From: Asterias rubens
Taxonomy: Eukaryota; Echinodermata; Asteroidea; Forcipulatida; Asteriidae
Direction of reading: 5' to 3'
NCBI RefSeq assembly: GCF_902459465.1
Contig: NC_047062.1
Coordinates: forward strand, 21,209,919 to 21,273,918
DNA length: 64,000 nt
Shown here: one piece after another, positions 32,081 through 46,000 of the stretch
Layout: each line of letters opens with the position of its first letter
How positions within the stretch are numbered: the stretch's first letter is position 1
Notes under the pieces: model-generated
Database searches by the model: none
What the model was told of the DNA's origin: nothing
What the model saw: the letters and a program-made list of their open reading frames with translations, nothing else
Position numbers and translations under genes: made by a program

Positions 32081-32989
32081 TGATTTGGCGTTCAGGCTTT
32101 TGAGTTCGAGTTCAACCACCATAGAGCACTTCCTGGCATGGTCCAGTTCCTTATAAAAGAGTTATTTCTCATCACAAAAAGGGGTATCTGCAACAAATTG
32201 TACAAGTTGATCTGAACGTTATCAACATGTGCACCAATTTTGGTTGCTGGTGGTGCATATTCCTCAGGAGTTGAGGGCCCAAGATCATGTCAACTTTCAA
32301 TGTACACAATTCTTTATGAATCATTGTCATAAAACTGGGTCATGGGCCAGATTTTCTGAAGCTGCTAATTAGAAAATACTGCATAGCAAACTTCTTTGTG
32401 GTGGACTTTGACACTTTTATGGTATTTTGGCTGGTTATCAATATCTGCTAAACCGGATTTTGTCTGATTTATGGCGTATAAAGGCCTACACCAGGTATAA
32501 AAAGAGGCTAATACATGTCTTTAATTTTAAATTTCATTGGCAATTCATTTAGAAAAAAGTCTTTATGAAACAACAAACAAGACAATTAATGAAATTAAAA
32601 CAAAGGTCATTTCTGTAAATCACAATATTCACAATATTTTAATATTTTTTAATAGTACATTTTTTATACATGTATACATTATTTAAAACCATCTGGACTA
32701 CAACAATCATAGGTTGTAAATTCTGAAAGGACAAAGATGGCTTCCCAACATCAATAAAATAACATTTGTCTCTTCCAAAATTAATAACTTTTATCAAAGT
32801 TGGGCATAACTTTGCTACAGAATCTGAATGCTAAAACTCCAAGTATATTAACATAGAACAGTCTCCAAAAATTCTTGGTTAGATAATTGCTTCTCGGAAA
32901 TATGTAACAAAAAAAACTTCTCCTTCTTCCTTTGAAAGAACCTATGAGTTTTTTTTTGTCATTCTCATAACTGTACTGCCAGTCTGGGC

Positions 32990-33180
32990 CTAATTTCATA
33001 AAGCCACCCAAGCACAAAAATATGATTACCTGAATAAGGTTACTTATTACAATACAAACCAAACTACAATGTCCCATGCACTATTTCTGGCTAGTAGTAT
33101 CCAGCTCTTTTTATTTCCCAAGTACAAAATTTGTAAGCAAAATTTTCTGTTTAACTAGCTCAATGTAATTGGACCCTGGT
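32990..33180 (+). repeat. Dispersed repeat, copy 1 (AAGCACAAAAAT family)
   Basis: TTTCATAAAGCCACCCAAGC, ACAAAAATATGATTACCTGA, ATAAGGTTACTTATTAC, later CTAGTAGTATCCAGCTC. It aligns in the same orientation with the copy split across 27600-28170, and serves as the unoccupied counterpart for the MITE insertion there. Confidence 0.6.
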
Positions 33181-35699
33181 AATAATGAGAGCATTGGGCT
33201 AGGCATCAAGATAAATTCTGAAGTTCCGAACAATCGGGGTGTTCAGTTACCGCAGTGTTTGGACCCTTGTGAGTTGGGGGTTAAAAATGCTGATTAACTG
33301 GATATCCAACGATCAAGGGTAAACTCATGAAGTTAATAAATTGATTTGTGAAATTTCTCTATGAATCAACATCATACTTGAACTACAATGATTAAAAAGT
33401 AACACTGTTGGGCCTGACCTGGCTATAGTAGACTTACAAGGGAAACCTTGAAATTATGTGCATGCTCAGAGCTTTGTAAACCATGGACATTTAACTGATG
33501 TCTACTGGCATTTAGTGTTCCAAAGGCACCCATCGTTCTTTACTTATTCAAATATCCCTAAAAACACTTTAAACTTACACAGTAACAGTGAGTATGTATT
33601 AAAACTGCTTAGGTTCAACAAACTTTTTAAATTATTTTTTAATGATTGGAAGTGAACTATAAAATAAAAACATGCTTGAAATTATTTGCATGTAAAATTT
33701 TGTGAAAGAACTTTAAAATCATAATTAAGATTCAACAGTCTTGACCTATATTTAAGGTGATTGCCAAGACAGCATAATTGATTAATTAAAACGTTTTGAA
33801 CTTACACAGTGCCTGGCATGAACAACTAACCAAACTGTAACACTAGTTAGGGGTGCATAAGTAAAAGACATTATAATTTGGTTCACTAACATTCATTTTT
33901 CACTGACTCTCAAACAAATGAATACATTTGTCAATTAAGGGAGGGGGGGGGGGGCTTTTGAAATAATTTGCTTTAGACCAAGTAACCTGTGCCATGGATC
34001 ACAAGCATGTTTACAAAAGAACCATAGAGCCTGGAATTCCTGCAGGCATGATTTGTACACAGTTCAATTGAGGATAACATCTCTTAAATTCTATGGAAAT
34101 TGCACTTAAATATTTGATATGCAGAAATGGTGTGCATTTCAAAAATTGTTCAGCAGTTAATTTTACAAAAAAATCTTAATTTTACCCAATACTTACTATA
34201 CAAAATGTAACATTTTTCATTTGATCACCGGGGAATTACCTTTGCCTGCCAAGAAATCCCTGGAAAATACAAAGTCTTTTTTGTTTTTTTGTTTACCACA
34301 GTGACATGGTTCATAGAACAGCACTGAATCATAATTTTTTATTTCAAAGATTTGTTATGATGTGTCATGATGTTTCCACATGAATAAAACCATAAATTCA
34401 TAAATTTCCATCAGTCAACTCACTCTTCAAAGTAATCATAGTATAAACAGGCATGAAGTTGCAGTTTGTGAACAAAAACTGGGGGGGGGGGGAGAAGGAA
34501 AACGCCACTCACAAAACAATATTGCAGTGATTTAAAGTTTTCATTGGCACAGCTGAAAACCCCAAAACGAGGAAATCAGCTGATCAGCTGTATCACAAAC
34601 ACTATATGCAATTCAATTTATGTTTCCTAAGTTCATTTAAATACCTTTTGATTATCTAAATGAATTTGATTTCAGGAAAATAAAAGTGTTTAAATTGGGG
34701 TTTTTTTCTGTTAATTTTTGTCTTCTTCTTGAATGGATGCAGTGTAGCCACACCATGAGTTTGACTATTTGTTAAAATAAATTTAGATCATTAACTAGAT
34801 CTGACATTGTTAAAAAAATAACTAGCATAAAACTATATAATATACGAGTAAAACACTCGTAATTCAATGGTTCAAATGACACCAATAGGAACCAGACTAC
34901 TTGTCATTTTGAGCTTCAATACGGATACACTGATTTGAACAAGATGGCTGCCAAATAGCCCCATTGCATATGACGGCCGGGCTTAAACATTGCCCTCAAT
35001 GGAAACACAAACCATGTGTGTGGCTGATCTTTTCAACCTAATGAGAGATACAAAGGGATGGCAAGCCTCAACACGATTCCGACTACGTGGCAGGTACACA
35101 TGGTCATGTTTTCAATTGTTTATCCTCAGTGAGGAAGGCCTATGCAGGGGGTCGATGGGATAAGCCAACATTCAAAAACCCAAACAATTCTTAGGTGGCA
35201 TTGAAATGGTTGACAAGGAGATTTCGTATTAACACACGACTTCAAAGACTCGGATAAAAATAAATTCATCAGGCATACATGTACTTCAAAATTAAAAGAA
35301 AGGCACAATAAGTGATGAAGAATCGACGTGTGATTTACTAATAGTAAAAAAGTTATACAATATAATTACCTCAACAAACATAAATGTTACATAAGTAACT
35401 AAAATTGAAGATTCATAAAATTTTGTCAGAAAAAAACCTTGAAATAAAACAAACATGAGACTACCAAACACCATTGGTACAGTTGACACATATAATTCAT
35501 ACTCTTATTTAGACATTGTTATCATTATTCCTTTCAAAAATATGCCCACCTAAAGGGTGTGGATTACTCTATTTTTTTAATGCATTTTTGTAGACCAATT
35601 GCTTCAATTGGACATAAAAGGGAAGCAAAGAGATCAAGAGATAAACATATTGTTGTATACTCTTTCACTGTAATACCTCTGAATTAGATTTATAATTTT

Positions 35700-36345
35700 T
35701 GTTTTAATCCCCCAAAATGTTCTAAGATTTGTGCAAATATAAAATTTCTATTTTGTGGATTGAGGCCCACATGCTCTGCAGTGATTTTTAAATTGTTTTT
35801 AATAAAAAAAAAACCTCTATGTATGATTTGAAACTTCGCACTGTCAAGATACAATCTAGTATGGTTTGAACAAAGAATAATTGACTGGAGCGGGACTTTA
35901 ACCAACGACCACCGGATTATTGTATCGGCGCTCTACCAACTGAGCTATCCAGCCCTTTGCTGGCAGTCTCCCTATTAGTCAACGTCTTAATTCAGGGGTG
36001 CCAGTCAGATACAATCTAGTAAGGCAGTGATAACACTATTGACAGAAAGTATCTCTCCGAGTTGTAGTGATTCTGATTCTGAAAAAAAACTGCGGTATAA
36101 CAACTTAATGTTTCAAGCATTCCTCATTCATTTGGGAAATAAAGCCCACATGTTCTGAAGTGATTTAAAAAAATCGAATAAAATCCTTTAAAGTAGGATT
36201 TGAAACTTTGCACTGTCGAGATACAATCTAGTATGGTGTGTGGAATCACTATTGACATGATTGACAGGAAATCTCTCAACGAGTTGCAGTGGTTCTGAAA
36301 CGAGCCTGTGGTGTAACAACTCAATGTTTGAAGAATTCTTCAGGG
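35700..36345 (+). repeat. 212-bp tandem duplication, first unit interrupted by a SINE
   Basis: Unit words GCCCACATG, TTTGAAACTT, GCACTGTC, GATACAATCTAGTA, CACTATTGACA and GTATAACAACTTAATGTTT occur twice, 212 bp apart once the SINE and its target duplication (35862-36021) are removed. Confidence 0.8.
35862..36006 (-). mobile_element. 145-bp tRNA-derived SINE with 15-bp target duplication
   Basis: On the minus strand it reads GACTGGCACCCCTGAATTAA, AATAGGGAGACTGCCAGC, then a tRNA-like part with A-box GGATAGCTCAGTTGGTAGAG and B-box GTTGGTTAAAGTCCCGCTCC, ending ATTATTCTTTGTTCAAACC. The 15-mer AGATACAATCTAGTA flanks it exactly (35847-35861 and 36007-36021). A plus-strand relative is at 11156-11301. 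It sits inside the first unit of a 212-bp tandem duplication whose second unit is unoccupied. Confidence 0.9.
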
Positions 36346-36761
36346 GTGACCCTATTTACCACAAAGGGCTAAATCCTGTGACGATTTGTCACTTCTATGT
36401 GAGAGTAATGATTCCATAGTTTTCAAAGTGAGTCATGCATCGAAGTGGGCAAAGTGACATTTATTTCATTCTCAACTACAGTAATCTATTCTAGAAAACT
36501 TTTTTTTTTTTTGGGGGGGGGGGGTAAAGGCTGAGCGACTCTGACGATAATGTGGACACTACTGTCAACTATCAAAGTTACCCAATTAAAACACAGAGCA
36601 TACAATTTCATTTCACAAAATTATCATCCTATTTTGGTTTTACCATTAAAAATTCTAATAAGTTTGTCGTGATTGCCAATTTCAAAAGGGGCAATCCTAA
36701 GTCATCTACAAAACAGTGCATTTGGTCTGAACATTGTGAAAGAACTTTGATTTCAGTGTTA

Positions 36762-37144
36762 TAAAGGCAGGGGACACTATTGGTGATTGTCAAAGACTAG
36801 TCTTCACAGTTGGTGTATCTCAACATATGCATAAAATAACAACCCTGTGAAAATTTGAGCTCAATCGGTCATCGAAGTTGCGAGATAATAATGAAAGAAA
36901 AACACCCTTGCCACATGAAGTTGTGTGCTGTCAGATGCTTGATTTCGAGACTTCAAATTCTAAGTTTGAGGTCTCAAAATCAAATTCGTGGAAAATTACT
37001 TCTTTCTCGATAACTACATTACTTCAGAGGGAGCCGTTTCTCACAATGTTTTATACTATCAACCTCTCCCCGTTACTCGTTACCAAGAAAGGTTTTATGC
37101 TAATAATTATTTTGAATAATTACCAATAGTGTCCACTGCCTGTA
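36762..37144. mobile_element. TTAA-type MITE, family 1, copy D
   Basis: About 383 bp with ends ATAAAGGCAGGGGACACTAT and ATAGTGTCCACTGCCTGTAA. Both flanking TTAA words have one changed base. The central palindrome is well kept (GATTTCGAGACTTCAAATTC / GAGGTCTCAAAATC), followed by CAGAGGGAGCCGTTTCTCAC. It lies in the intergenic region between NAA20 and BAHD1. Confidence 0.85.
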
Positions 37145-38454
37145 AACTAAAGAGTTGAAAGAGTACTTATGATACGTGCATAACTAAGAAGGGATATACA
37201 TCTCATACAAATAAATCTTGACCATTTTTGTCACTACCTATCCTCTATACCCTGCATTTAAAATCTGCTTCACTCCATTCCTTGATTGCTTTCATTAAAA
37301 TCATTTCATCAAACACGCTGTACATTTGTTTAGGTGATAAAGATAATATAGATTTTTTTATTTTTTTATTTTAATTTGTACAGACGGGCAACACCAGCAT
37401 TTTGGTTAATCAACCCAAGCATACTGTCTAAGGCTCACTACTTCTCAGTGAAATTAGTTCTAATGCACACTTCGCCAGAGGAAAAAAATATATAAATATA
37501 CATAATATATCACTCAAGTTGGGAATAAAATGTCAGTTGACTTTGTAATCTTACATTATTTACATTCACTCTGGGGGGAAACAAAAAACAAACGTCAAAA
37601 AAACACCACAAATTATTTATAAATAACGTATCTTTCTTCTAATAATAGTATTTCAAACACAAAGCAAAAAAGGGTACCATCTATTTCAGACATGTCAACG
37701 ACACCTGCAAATCATATCTTCAGATTAAAATGAAATAACAAAACGAACAACAAAACAACCACCATTTAGACGTTAGTCATCTTTCCCTCTTTTGCTGGAT
37801 TTTGTGTTGCACATATATATTTTTTTCCTTCAGTCAAAAAAACTGGTTCATTGTATTACACGCGTATCTGTATATAATCAGGAAGTTTGATCAGATGATA
37901 AAAAATATATACATATTTTTCTAAATTAATTTCCAACCAAGTAGCTCTGTAACGATAAGTCCTAATACTGCTTCATTGTGTAGGACTGGGTGGTTAGACA
38001 ATGTGAAACAAGAACAAGAAGATAAAAAAAAAGAGGAAAAAAAAAACCCAACCACCCCAGCTCCTTTTTAATCTTTAAATCTTGTCAAGCCAGTATCTCC
38101 TTTACTTGATAAGCTCCTTAACCCCTTTAGGCAATTTTACATTGCTGCCATTTTTCAATTTGATACTTCTTTATTTATCATATTGGTCACCAGTGACCAA
38201 TATCAAACAAGTTGAAAGGGTTAAACTAATTGAGCCTTGAGTTGTACTGGTCACTACATGTACATGCCAGAAAACGGCATGTACTGCTTAGAGAGTCCCC
38301 TGTGGTCCAAACAATCACAACGTCCAAACAGAAATAAAATTCTAATCCTGATCACCGATGAGTGAAATAGATGACACCATTAGCACTTGTTATGAGGTCC
38401 AACTGCATAGGTTCATGGTAGCTATGTGGGACTGGCTCAACGTGGTGAAGTATG

Positions 38455-38535
38455 AACAAACGAACGAACGGACGAACGAACAGACGAACTAACGACTGAA
38501 CGAACGAGGAACGAACGAACGATTGATTGATTGAC
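38455..38535 (+). repeat. (GAAC)n microsatellite
   Basis: ACAAACGAACGAACGGACGA and onward, an impure GAAC/GACC tetranucleotide run of about 80 bp ending in GATTGATTGATT. Confidence 0.9.
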
Positions 38536-40049
38536 CAATCGTCAACCCATTACACTAGCAGTAGACACTATGTCACCTCACCCTTTAAGCAACCAACTGG
38601 TCATCTTGACATGCTCTCCTAAATGGAACTCATCAAATGCAGTCAATAAAATTCAAAACAAAAAGAACAGAAATGCACTCTTTGGCAGAACTCAACAAGT
38701 TCCACATTTGGTTTTGCATTAACAGAGTGCAATCAAAGCCTGGTAACAATCATGATTTGGCAATCCAGTGCAGAGTTTTTGAAGACAATTTTATACAATT
38801 AACTTGCTAATTTTGTGCAGGATTTTTTTCAAAGAAATATTACAATGGAAATGAAATCTATGGAAGAAAAAAAAATTGATATAACACTTCAAAAGATATT
38901 TTGAATTGCTTTGCACTCGCCAATCCTGAGTTAGAGAATAAGATGATAAATATACACCGTTAACGTCAATCAAAAACTTACTTCTGCATTTATAGTTACG
39001 TAAAAAAGAAACTACCTTGTGAATGTCTATATTGCAAGTATAGGAAGCAATTTGACTACTGTCGTAAACCACCCAGAAACGGTCAGCCATGTTGCGAGTT
39101 GGATTTGGTCTGGTGCAATGACATGATTGGTCACTCAAATTAGATTTCCCAGACCAAAGACAGTGCTGTTACATTGCACCGTTCGGGCAATTGTTTTTGT
39201 AACGCTACCTCTAGATGGGCAAAAGCCTTGTACCATTGTGCCATACTCATTCAGTCAGAATTGTTTTCATCAAATCATATGTTGATAACCAATAAGCTTG
39301 TGCCGGAAACCATGCTGCTACATGTATGTGATATAACAAAAATTCTCTAGTCTGGTGAATTAATATTGTATATGGTGGCTTGTGACTACGGAAGTCATTG
39401 TACCAGACATTATTCAAATCTAAAATGGCTTATTTCATGAAGCTGATGAGCACACAGATACACAAAGCAAAGAAAATGGATGCCCTGCCAAAAGGCCATG
39501 ATTACTTTTGATGTTTGTGATTGGTAACACGCTTTTACGGCTATTTCGATTTCAACTTATTTGCAATGCAATATTTGGTGCTTCACAGCTTTATGAAACT
39601 TCACTCCAATTGACCACTTGCCTTTGCTACTTCTAGTAATAGAGTATATTTAATAGCTTAGTTTTGTCTCTAGGCGTCTGGAACCCAATCCGTACACACT
39701 GCACATGAGTAGAGTTTGATCTACCAGTCCATCCTTCCTGCCCTACAGCCTAAATCTGTGCATGTACAAAATAGAGTATGTTGTGTAACTATTTTTACTG
39801 ATAGCGGGATATCTCCTTTTTATTTTTATTTTTTACTCTTTTCTTGGGGGGGGGGGGGGATAGGTGTAAACTTGAAGAGGGGAGATAAGTTTAAGGCTAG
39901 CATACATGTAGAATCCGTTGATGAATTATCTGATGGATATCAACCATGCATGCAATCTACAAGATCTCACTATTGAACCCAACCTAACCTCGACCCCTTC
40001 CACTTTTTCATCGCGTCCAGAAGCCCGGGCAACCTCTCACAACACCCCT

Positions 40050-43000
40050 TCACGACGGGTTCTTGAGTACTCTCTTCTGGCGAAAGTCATACACCTGCCG
40101 GCACAGGAACACATTGGCCGGGCTGGCATCATCAGGGGGCAGGCGGTATGTCCTTGGGTAGTTGGCAGGGTGTTCAGGCACACAGGGACGACCCGGAATG
40201 ACGGCCTCCTTATGTCTCTGAAGCTTAGCCCGGTATCTATCAATCAGGAGGATCAGGAACAGGTAATTAGGGCGAATTAAATATAATGTGACCCACATCC
40301 ACGACATGAGCGCGAAGTCGCCAATAACCGTGTTGGTTATAGCATCAATAATATATTATAGCGTCAATGTTAAAGACAGGATTGTAAAGTCGAGAATTGG
40401 TATTTAAATAAAACAAGGTTTTAATCTGAAAACATGTTTATTAAAAATTTCACACCAGTATCAATCCTCCAGAAAACTATTTCTGTCTGAAATCCAGCTA
40501 AAGAAACTTTTACTACTAAAAAAATTGATGCTTTTTTGAGCTAAAAAGACAAACAATGACCTTACACTTCAGCACTAAGTCAATATTGTTTATCGGTGTT
40601 GGGGCAAATCTGAATTATATAATTGATAATTGACACAACTGTATCTCGAATAAAGTGTAACATTTTGTAATTACAATAACACCGAAATGTAAAGCACTGT
40701 ATAGTCAGTGATTCCCAGAGTCCCACAGAAAACAAATCCATAGGCATACTACTAGGGTGGGATTCAAACCCACTGCCCTCTTATTGTAGAGCAGACATCT
40801 TAACCACTAGACCATCAAGCGTGCTCATTGAGAAGTGGCCATTTCTAATCCTGTAATTAGCAAACAACTTAATATGAAGTAGTTGCATTTGGAATAAAGA
40901 CTAATATAACAGTAAACAGTGCTTACCACACATCAATGTAAATTGTCAAAACAAAATTATCTAAAAAAAAAGAAAAAAAAAAAAGGGAGGGAAAAAACAA
41001 AAAAAACAAAAAACACCATCAGTTATTTGGACAGTGAGCTCTTTTCTAATCTCGACTACCAGAGGACTAAACCACAAATTTATACTCATCCAGGCCTATG
41101 CTGAATATAAAATCTTTGTGGGTTTCCTTTGTTGCCGTCACAGCGACTGACTCACCTTGAATACTCAGCTGGTGTGAGTACAAAGCATCTGTCTTCAATA
41201 CATGCCACACTGTTCACATCCCAGTGGCGGCATGCAAACAGCTCATGCTGCAAAAAAAAGGTAACAGGAATTAACAATTAATACAAGGCTTTAACATTCA
41301 CACATCATCTGTGTTATCCAACACCTAACAGTATGAGAAGTCATGGCACTGAGTACGGGCACATGTAAGTGTGAAATTTCCAACAGTAGAAACAGCTAAT
41401 GACAAGTATTTTTGCTCAAGAAAAGTTAGCAGGGAATCAGACAGCTTAATTCTGCTAAGCAGTGTTTAAATACTCAATTACCCAATTTTATAATGCCGTT
41501 TGGCACATCAATTTGTTCAGAAAGAATTTTTTTTATTTGACCCAGCACTACAAATATAAGGTAGTCTTACAAGAATTGAAAGATATTTACCAGACTCAAA
41601 GTCAACATTTGAACATCATTTATTTTGTTAATTTAAGATACATGTAGTTACAAAGACAGGTATTATTATGCATTTGAAAACACAAGAGAGTCAGACTGAG
41701 TTTACTGGCCCAAAACTAAAATGACTGGCCCCGGGCCTGCGGTCAAGTGTGGAATTTAAGCCTTGACGGCGGGGTATGTTGGCATCTTACCTCAAGGTGA
41801 CAGGGTAATCTGCCTGCTTCTGTGTGCTCAGGCTGATAATACCACAACAGCGTCATCATTAGATCACCTGTAATACAAGAAGATCTACGATACTGTCAGC
41901 TGTACAAGAAAAAGTACATGTGGGTACAAGGTACATGTAAGGTACATCTGTACATGTGGGTACAAGGAAAGGCAGCATCATGTATTGTTATACCTCTGTG
42001 CAAATTGTGAAGTTTGATTGGTCGAGAACCAATCATGTGACGCGCAACAAAAACGCATGTTACATGGCTCGCGACGCGCCGGGTAACATGAAAATTGATC
42101 GTTCCCAGCGTTGGTCGATTTCGCGCTGTGTACGAAACAACCGCGGGTTCGAGGAAGTTGTTTCTCGTTCGTCTGCTTATTAACCAATGAATTGTCCGCC
42201 GTAATAATGTTTGAAGATGACAACAGAACTTCGAGAAGAGGAATAACAATTATACAAAGGTATAACAAACAATTGTTGCATGTTGTGACTGGGGTCCATG
42301 GGTTTTGTACACCCTCGAGGGAAAATGGCACCCTCGGCTTCGCCTCGGGTTCCATTTTCCCCCTCGGGTGTACAAAACGCCATGGACCCCGTCACAGCGT
42401 GCAACAATCGTATACTGTGTTCATTCAGTGCTCGAATGTATTGAGGGTTAAATATTAGTCAGTTGGTTGAGCACTCAAACAGTACCTGAAAGTTCAAGGG
42501 TTCAACCTCCAGCCAATCAAGGGCTTGTATACATCTCAGTTGTTTGTCTCAAATACAAGTATGTCTGGTTTCCTGTGCAGGATCAGACATTAATCTCTTG
42601 GCTCACTTTCAGGCCTGCATGCTTCGTTATAGAAAGGGCAACGGCACCAAGGCATTCTCTCCTCGGTAAAGGGCACCCTATGAGGAAATTATAAATTTCT
42701 ACTGGAGCATTTCAAGGGCACCAAGGCAATGACCATGGAGCATGGAGGCAATCACTTTGTTGCCTCCGTGAAGTATCAGGCCTGCACTTTGGCATTACAC
42801 ACACATTGGAGAACGCTGTATTACAGCCCTCAGATGCGATTGTGTATTTTTAACAAAGACTTCTAAAAAAGAATACATCAACAATGTCTCTATTTTGTAA
42901 ATTCCTGTTTTCACTACGACGCCCCTACTGTCAACCACTCCGTCAAACATGACGACTCATCTCCCTGATTGAACCAACACCAAACAATATCCGACGGGCA

Positions 43001-46000
43001 ATGAAGGCCGAGATATATAAATCCTCCCCACTCTATCTTGCTAATCAACCAAAGTGCAGGAAATGATCTATTACGTCAGGGAAAATATTCACAAGGGAGG
43101 CCTGTTTTGTGTGCATACACATCCAACGGATAACCATTCACCTGTTACGACAGGATTAAAATGTGTTGATTTATAATGGATTAACTTCTCATTAAATGGG
43201 GAAACAATCACTTTGCTGTTTGTTGCCGTAGGAATCAGGAAGACTCCAAAGACACTCCAAGGGACCTACTCATCATCTTTTCCCGCCTTTTCCCCCACTG
43301 TGCTTGTTCAGCTGTTACGCACTACTGCAGACGTTTTGGCTGGACCACAAATATTGTTATAAGATCACGGCCAACTGATTTTTTATCCCCAGTTGACACT
43401 ATGTGAAAACCTTGTAAAATGACAAATGGAACCCTTCAGTGTACAGGTTACAAATATAAATGGGAAAATGCTGGCCCCATGCAGTCAATTGCTGATTTTT
43501 TTTATGGTGAGGTTACATGACAAATGCTCTAACGACTTAAAGGAACACGTTGCCTTGGATCGATCGAGTTGGTCTTTGAAAAGCGTTTGTAACCGTTTGT
43601 TATAAAATGCATATGGGTAGAAAGATATTTTAAAAGTAACATATAATGATCCACACAAGTATCACTCAAAATTGCATGGTTTTCCTTTCACCTCGTCAAC
43701 TAACACGGTCGGCCATTTATTTTATGGGAGTCAAATTTTTGACTCCCATAAATGGCCGACCGTGTTAGTTCGCAAAGTAAAAGGAAAACCAAGCAATTTC
43801 GAGGCAAATTTGTGTGGATCGTTGTATTCTACTTTTAAATCATCTTTCTATTCCATATTCCTGCGCCTTGAACATCTGTTAAGATTGATTTGGCGCATAA
43901 CAAATACCTACTATTATTATTATTATTATAAAAGCTTACTAATAATTTATTTGATGTGTGAGTATTTGTACTTTTTGTTTGTTTACCTTTAAGATTTGAA
44001 AACAAATCTGCCAGTCAGCAGATGTAATGCTAATACTCTTTCTTGTTTTCTTTTTAAAGATACAAATAATTTGACTTTGATCTACAATCAGTTCAACATG
44101 GGAAGACTTTTGGTCCCTTTCAGTTCTGTCCAGTAGTGTGCGTGCTCAGGCTTTGACACTTAATACTGATATGAGCATCTGAGCCGCAAAAAATTACTGT
44201 TATTATCTGCTGCCGGCAGCATCTCAAAAGTCTCTCATTACACAAAAACCTCAACACATTCCACTATGAAGCTACACACCAAAGGAAACAAGGAACAAAT
44301 ATTTTTATCTGCTGGACACCAAAATTTCCTCTTAAAAGTAAATTACCTGTATCCGGCTCTTCCCACAAGAAGGCTACCTTAGCGACATAAGCTGGTTCCT
44401 TTCTGCGGTTGGTACCCGCCCTCAGTAGCACACAGTCTTGAGCACGTATCTCATCCTCTTTACGCCTGATTGCATCGTAACAATAACGATACTCACGTAC
44501 TGCATCGTTCTAGGATGAATTAGTGCCAATATGGGAAGAGTTCAGTAGTGTGGAAAATTTACCTCATAAAAGTTCATTACTACCAGAGGTTGTCATAAAA
44601 TACTTATTATCAGGCAAGATATTTGTTTTTTGAGAAAAAAGAAGGGAAATGTTATTGAGTACAAGGGCTTGCCTACATGCACATATGGCATAGGCTTTCA
44701 TCAATTTTGGTTCTTCTTGTTAAAATAAAGATTTTGCTGGTTTTTCTGAGGGGAAAAAATAAATCAGGAATCTGAGTTAAGTAGGAAGAATATGCCTGAT
44801 ATATTAAAAAGGTCAGCATCAGCGACACAGCTCTTCTGAGTCACTAAACTGTAGAAGGTGCTAGGGCATAATTTTCTAAATGTACAATTTGTAGATTGTT
44901 TTTAATTTTAAAGCACACAAATGGCACTCTTCAAACACCTCAGTGTCCACGCTTTATGTGACGCAACATACTGTATGAAACAACAAAGTTGGGAAATACT
45001 AATCTACCACGTTTATTTTAATGCTACCATAAACCACAGAATAATTTGTTTTTAAGGACATCGATGATTAAGTCAAAAGGGATGATTTTTCATCACTTTG
45101 GAAAAATCCACTGTCTCATTTAGTCTCATAGTGATAATTACATCTTAAATGATAAGACACTGTAAAATACCTAACCAATAAAAATGTGCAATTTTCAACT
45201 CACCAGTAAAATAATAGGCTTGAGTACCGGCTCTCCGACTCCCTTCCAGCCATTTGTGGACTTTCTCCTGCCGGCTTTGACCGGCTTAAGGTTAGCTGGA
45301 TTGAGTATCTTCTTAGGAATGCGTGACTTGGGGAGATGGTTGGTCGGCAACAAGCACGGAGGGTTGAGTAATGGTGGAATCACTCCTCCTGCAAGGCAGA
45401 TTAGGCAAATAGGTTTCAAGTGAATACAGGGTACTTCATAGACTGAAATCTGAGTGTTTCATTTTGTTGTGGTTCCAAAGAAACCGTCTGAGAAATGCAC
45501 AAGCACAAAAATTTAACTGATACACCTCTACATTTATGTAGGCCTACACAAAATTATCTTTCCAATAAAACCCACACTGTTAAAAAAAGGGCTAAGAACA
45601 TCTACTAAAAGGTTTCATAATTATAATTACAATTTGTAAAACCTTTTCACAGTGCAACTGCAAATAAAAAAGCTTTTTCTTTTCTTTTTGTGGCTTGTCA
45701 TTAAACTATTTTTAACATGAGGCATGATATTTGGCCTTTTGAAAAAAATAGGACATTTTATTGAGTACAAATGGTCTGACCTACATAATACATGTAGGCT
45801 TTGATAGTTTTTTCAGGCTAGGAATAACAATTTTACTGATTTTTCCGAGGGACAAACAAAATTGGAAATCAGATTTATAAAGTAGGAGAATATCATGCCT
45901 GTAACATCTAACGATTTCCAGATCAGTTTTGATTTCAGCATTATAAATATTATAAACAAAATATATTTTTGATCCGGCCGCAAACAATTATTTTTCAATT

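Larger units (their letters stand above)
31195..40049. other. NAA20-BAHD1 intergenic region
   Basis: NAA20 5' flank, then a 114-bp tandem repeat, a dispersed repeat (32990), a SINE in a tandem duplication (35700-36345), a MITE (36762), a GAAC microsatellite and several G runs. The BAHD1 3'UTR begins at 40049; its end is not determined. No other exon is seen. Confidence 0.6.

Noticed and set aside
42111..42458. Overlapping open frames of 115-125 codons on both strands
   Set aside because: They read through a palindromic element; the frames on the two strands mirror each other because the DNA is an inverted repeat.
42600..42790. Possible element bounded by CAGGCCTGCA on both sides
   Set aside because: The flanking words are direct repeats of about 10 bp, but no end structure or second copy was found to define an element.
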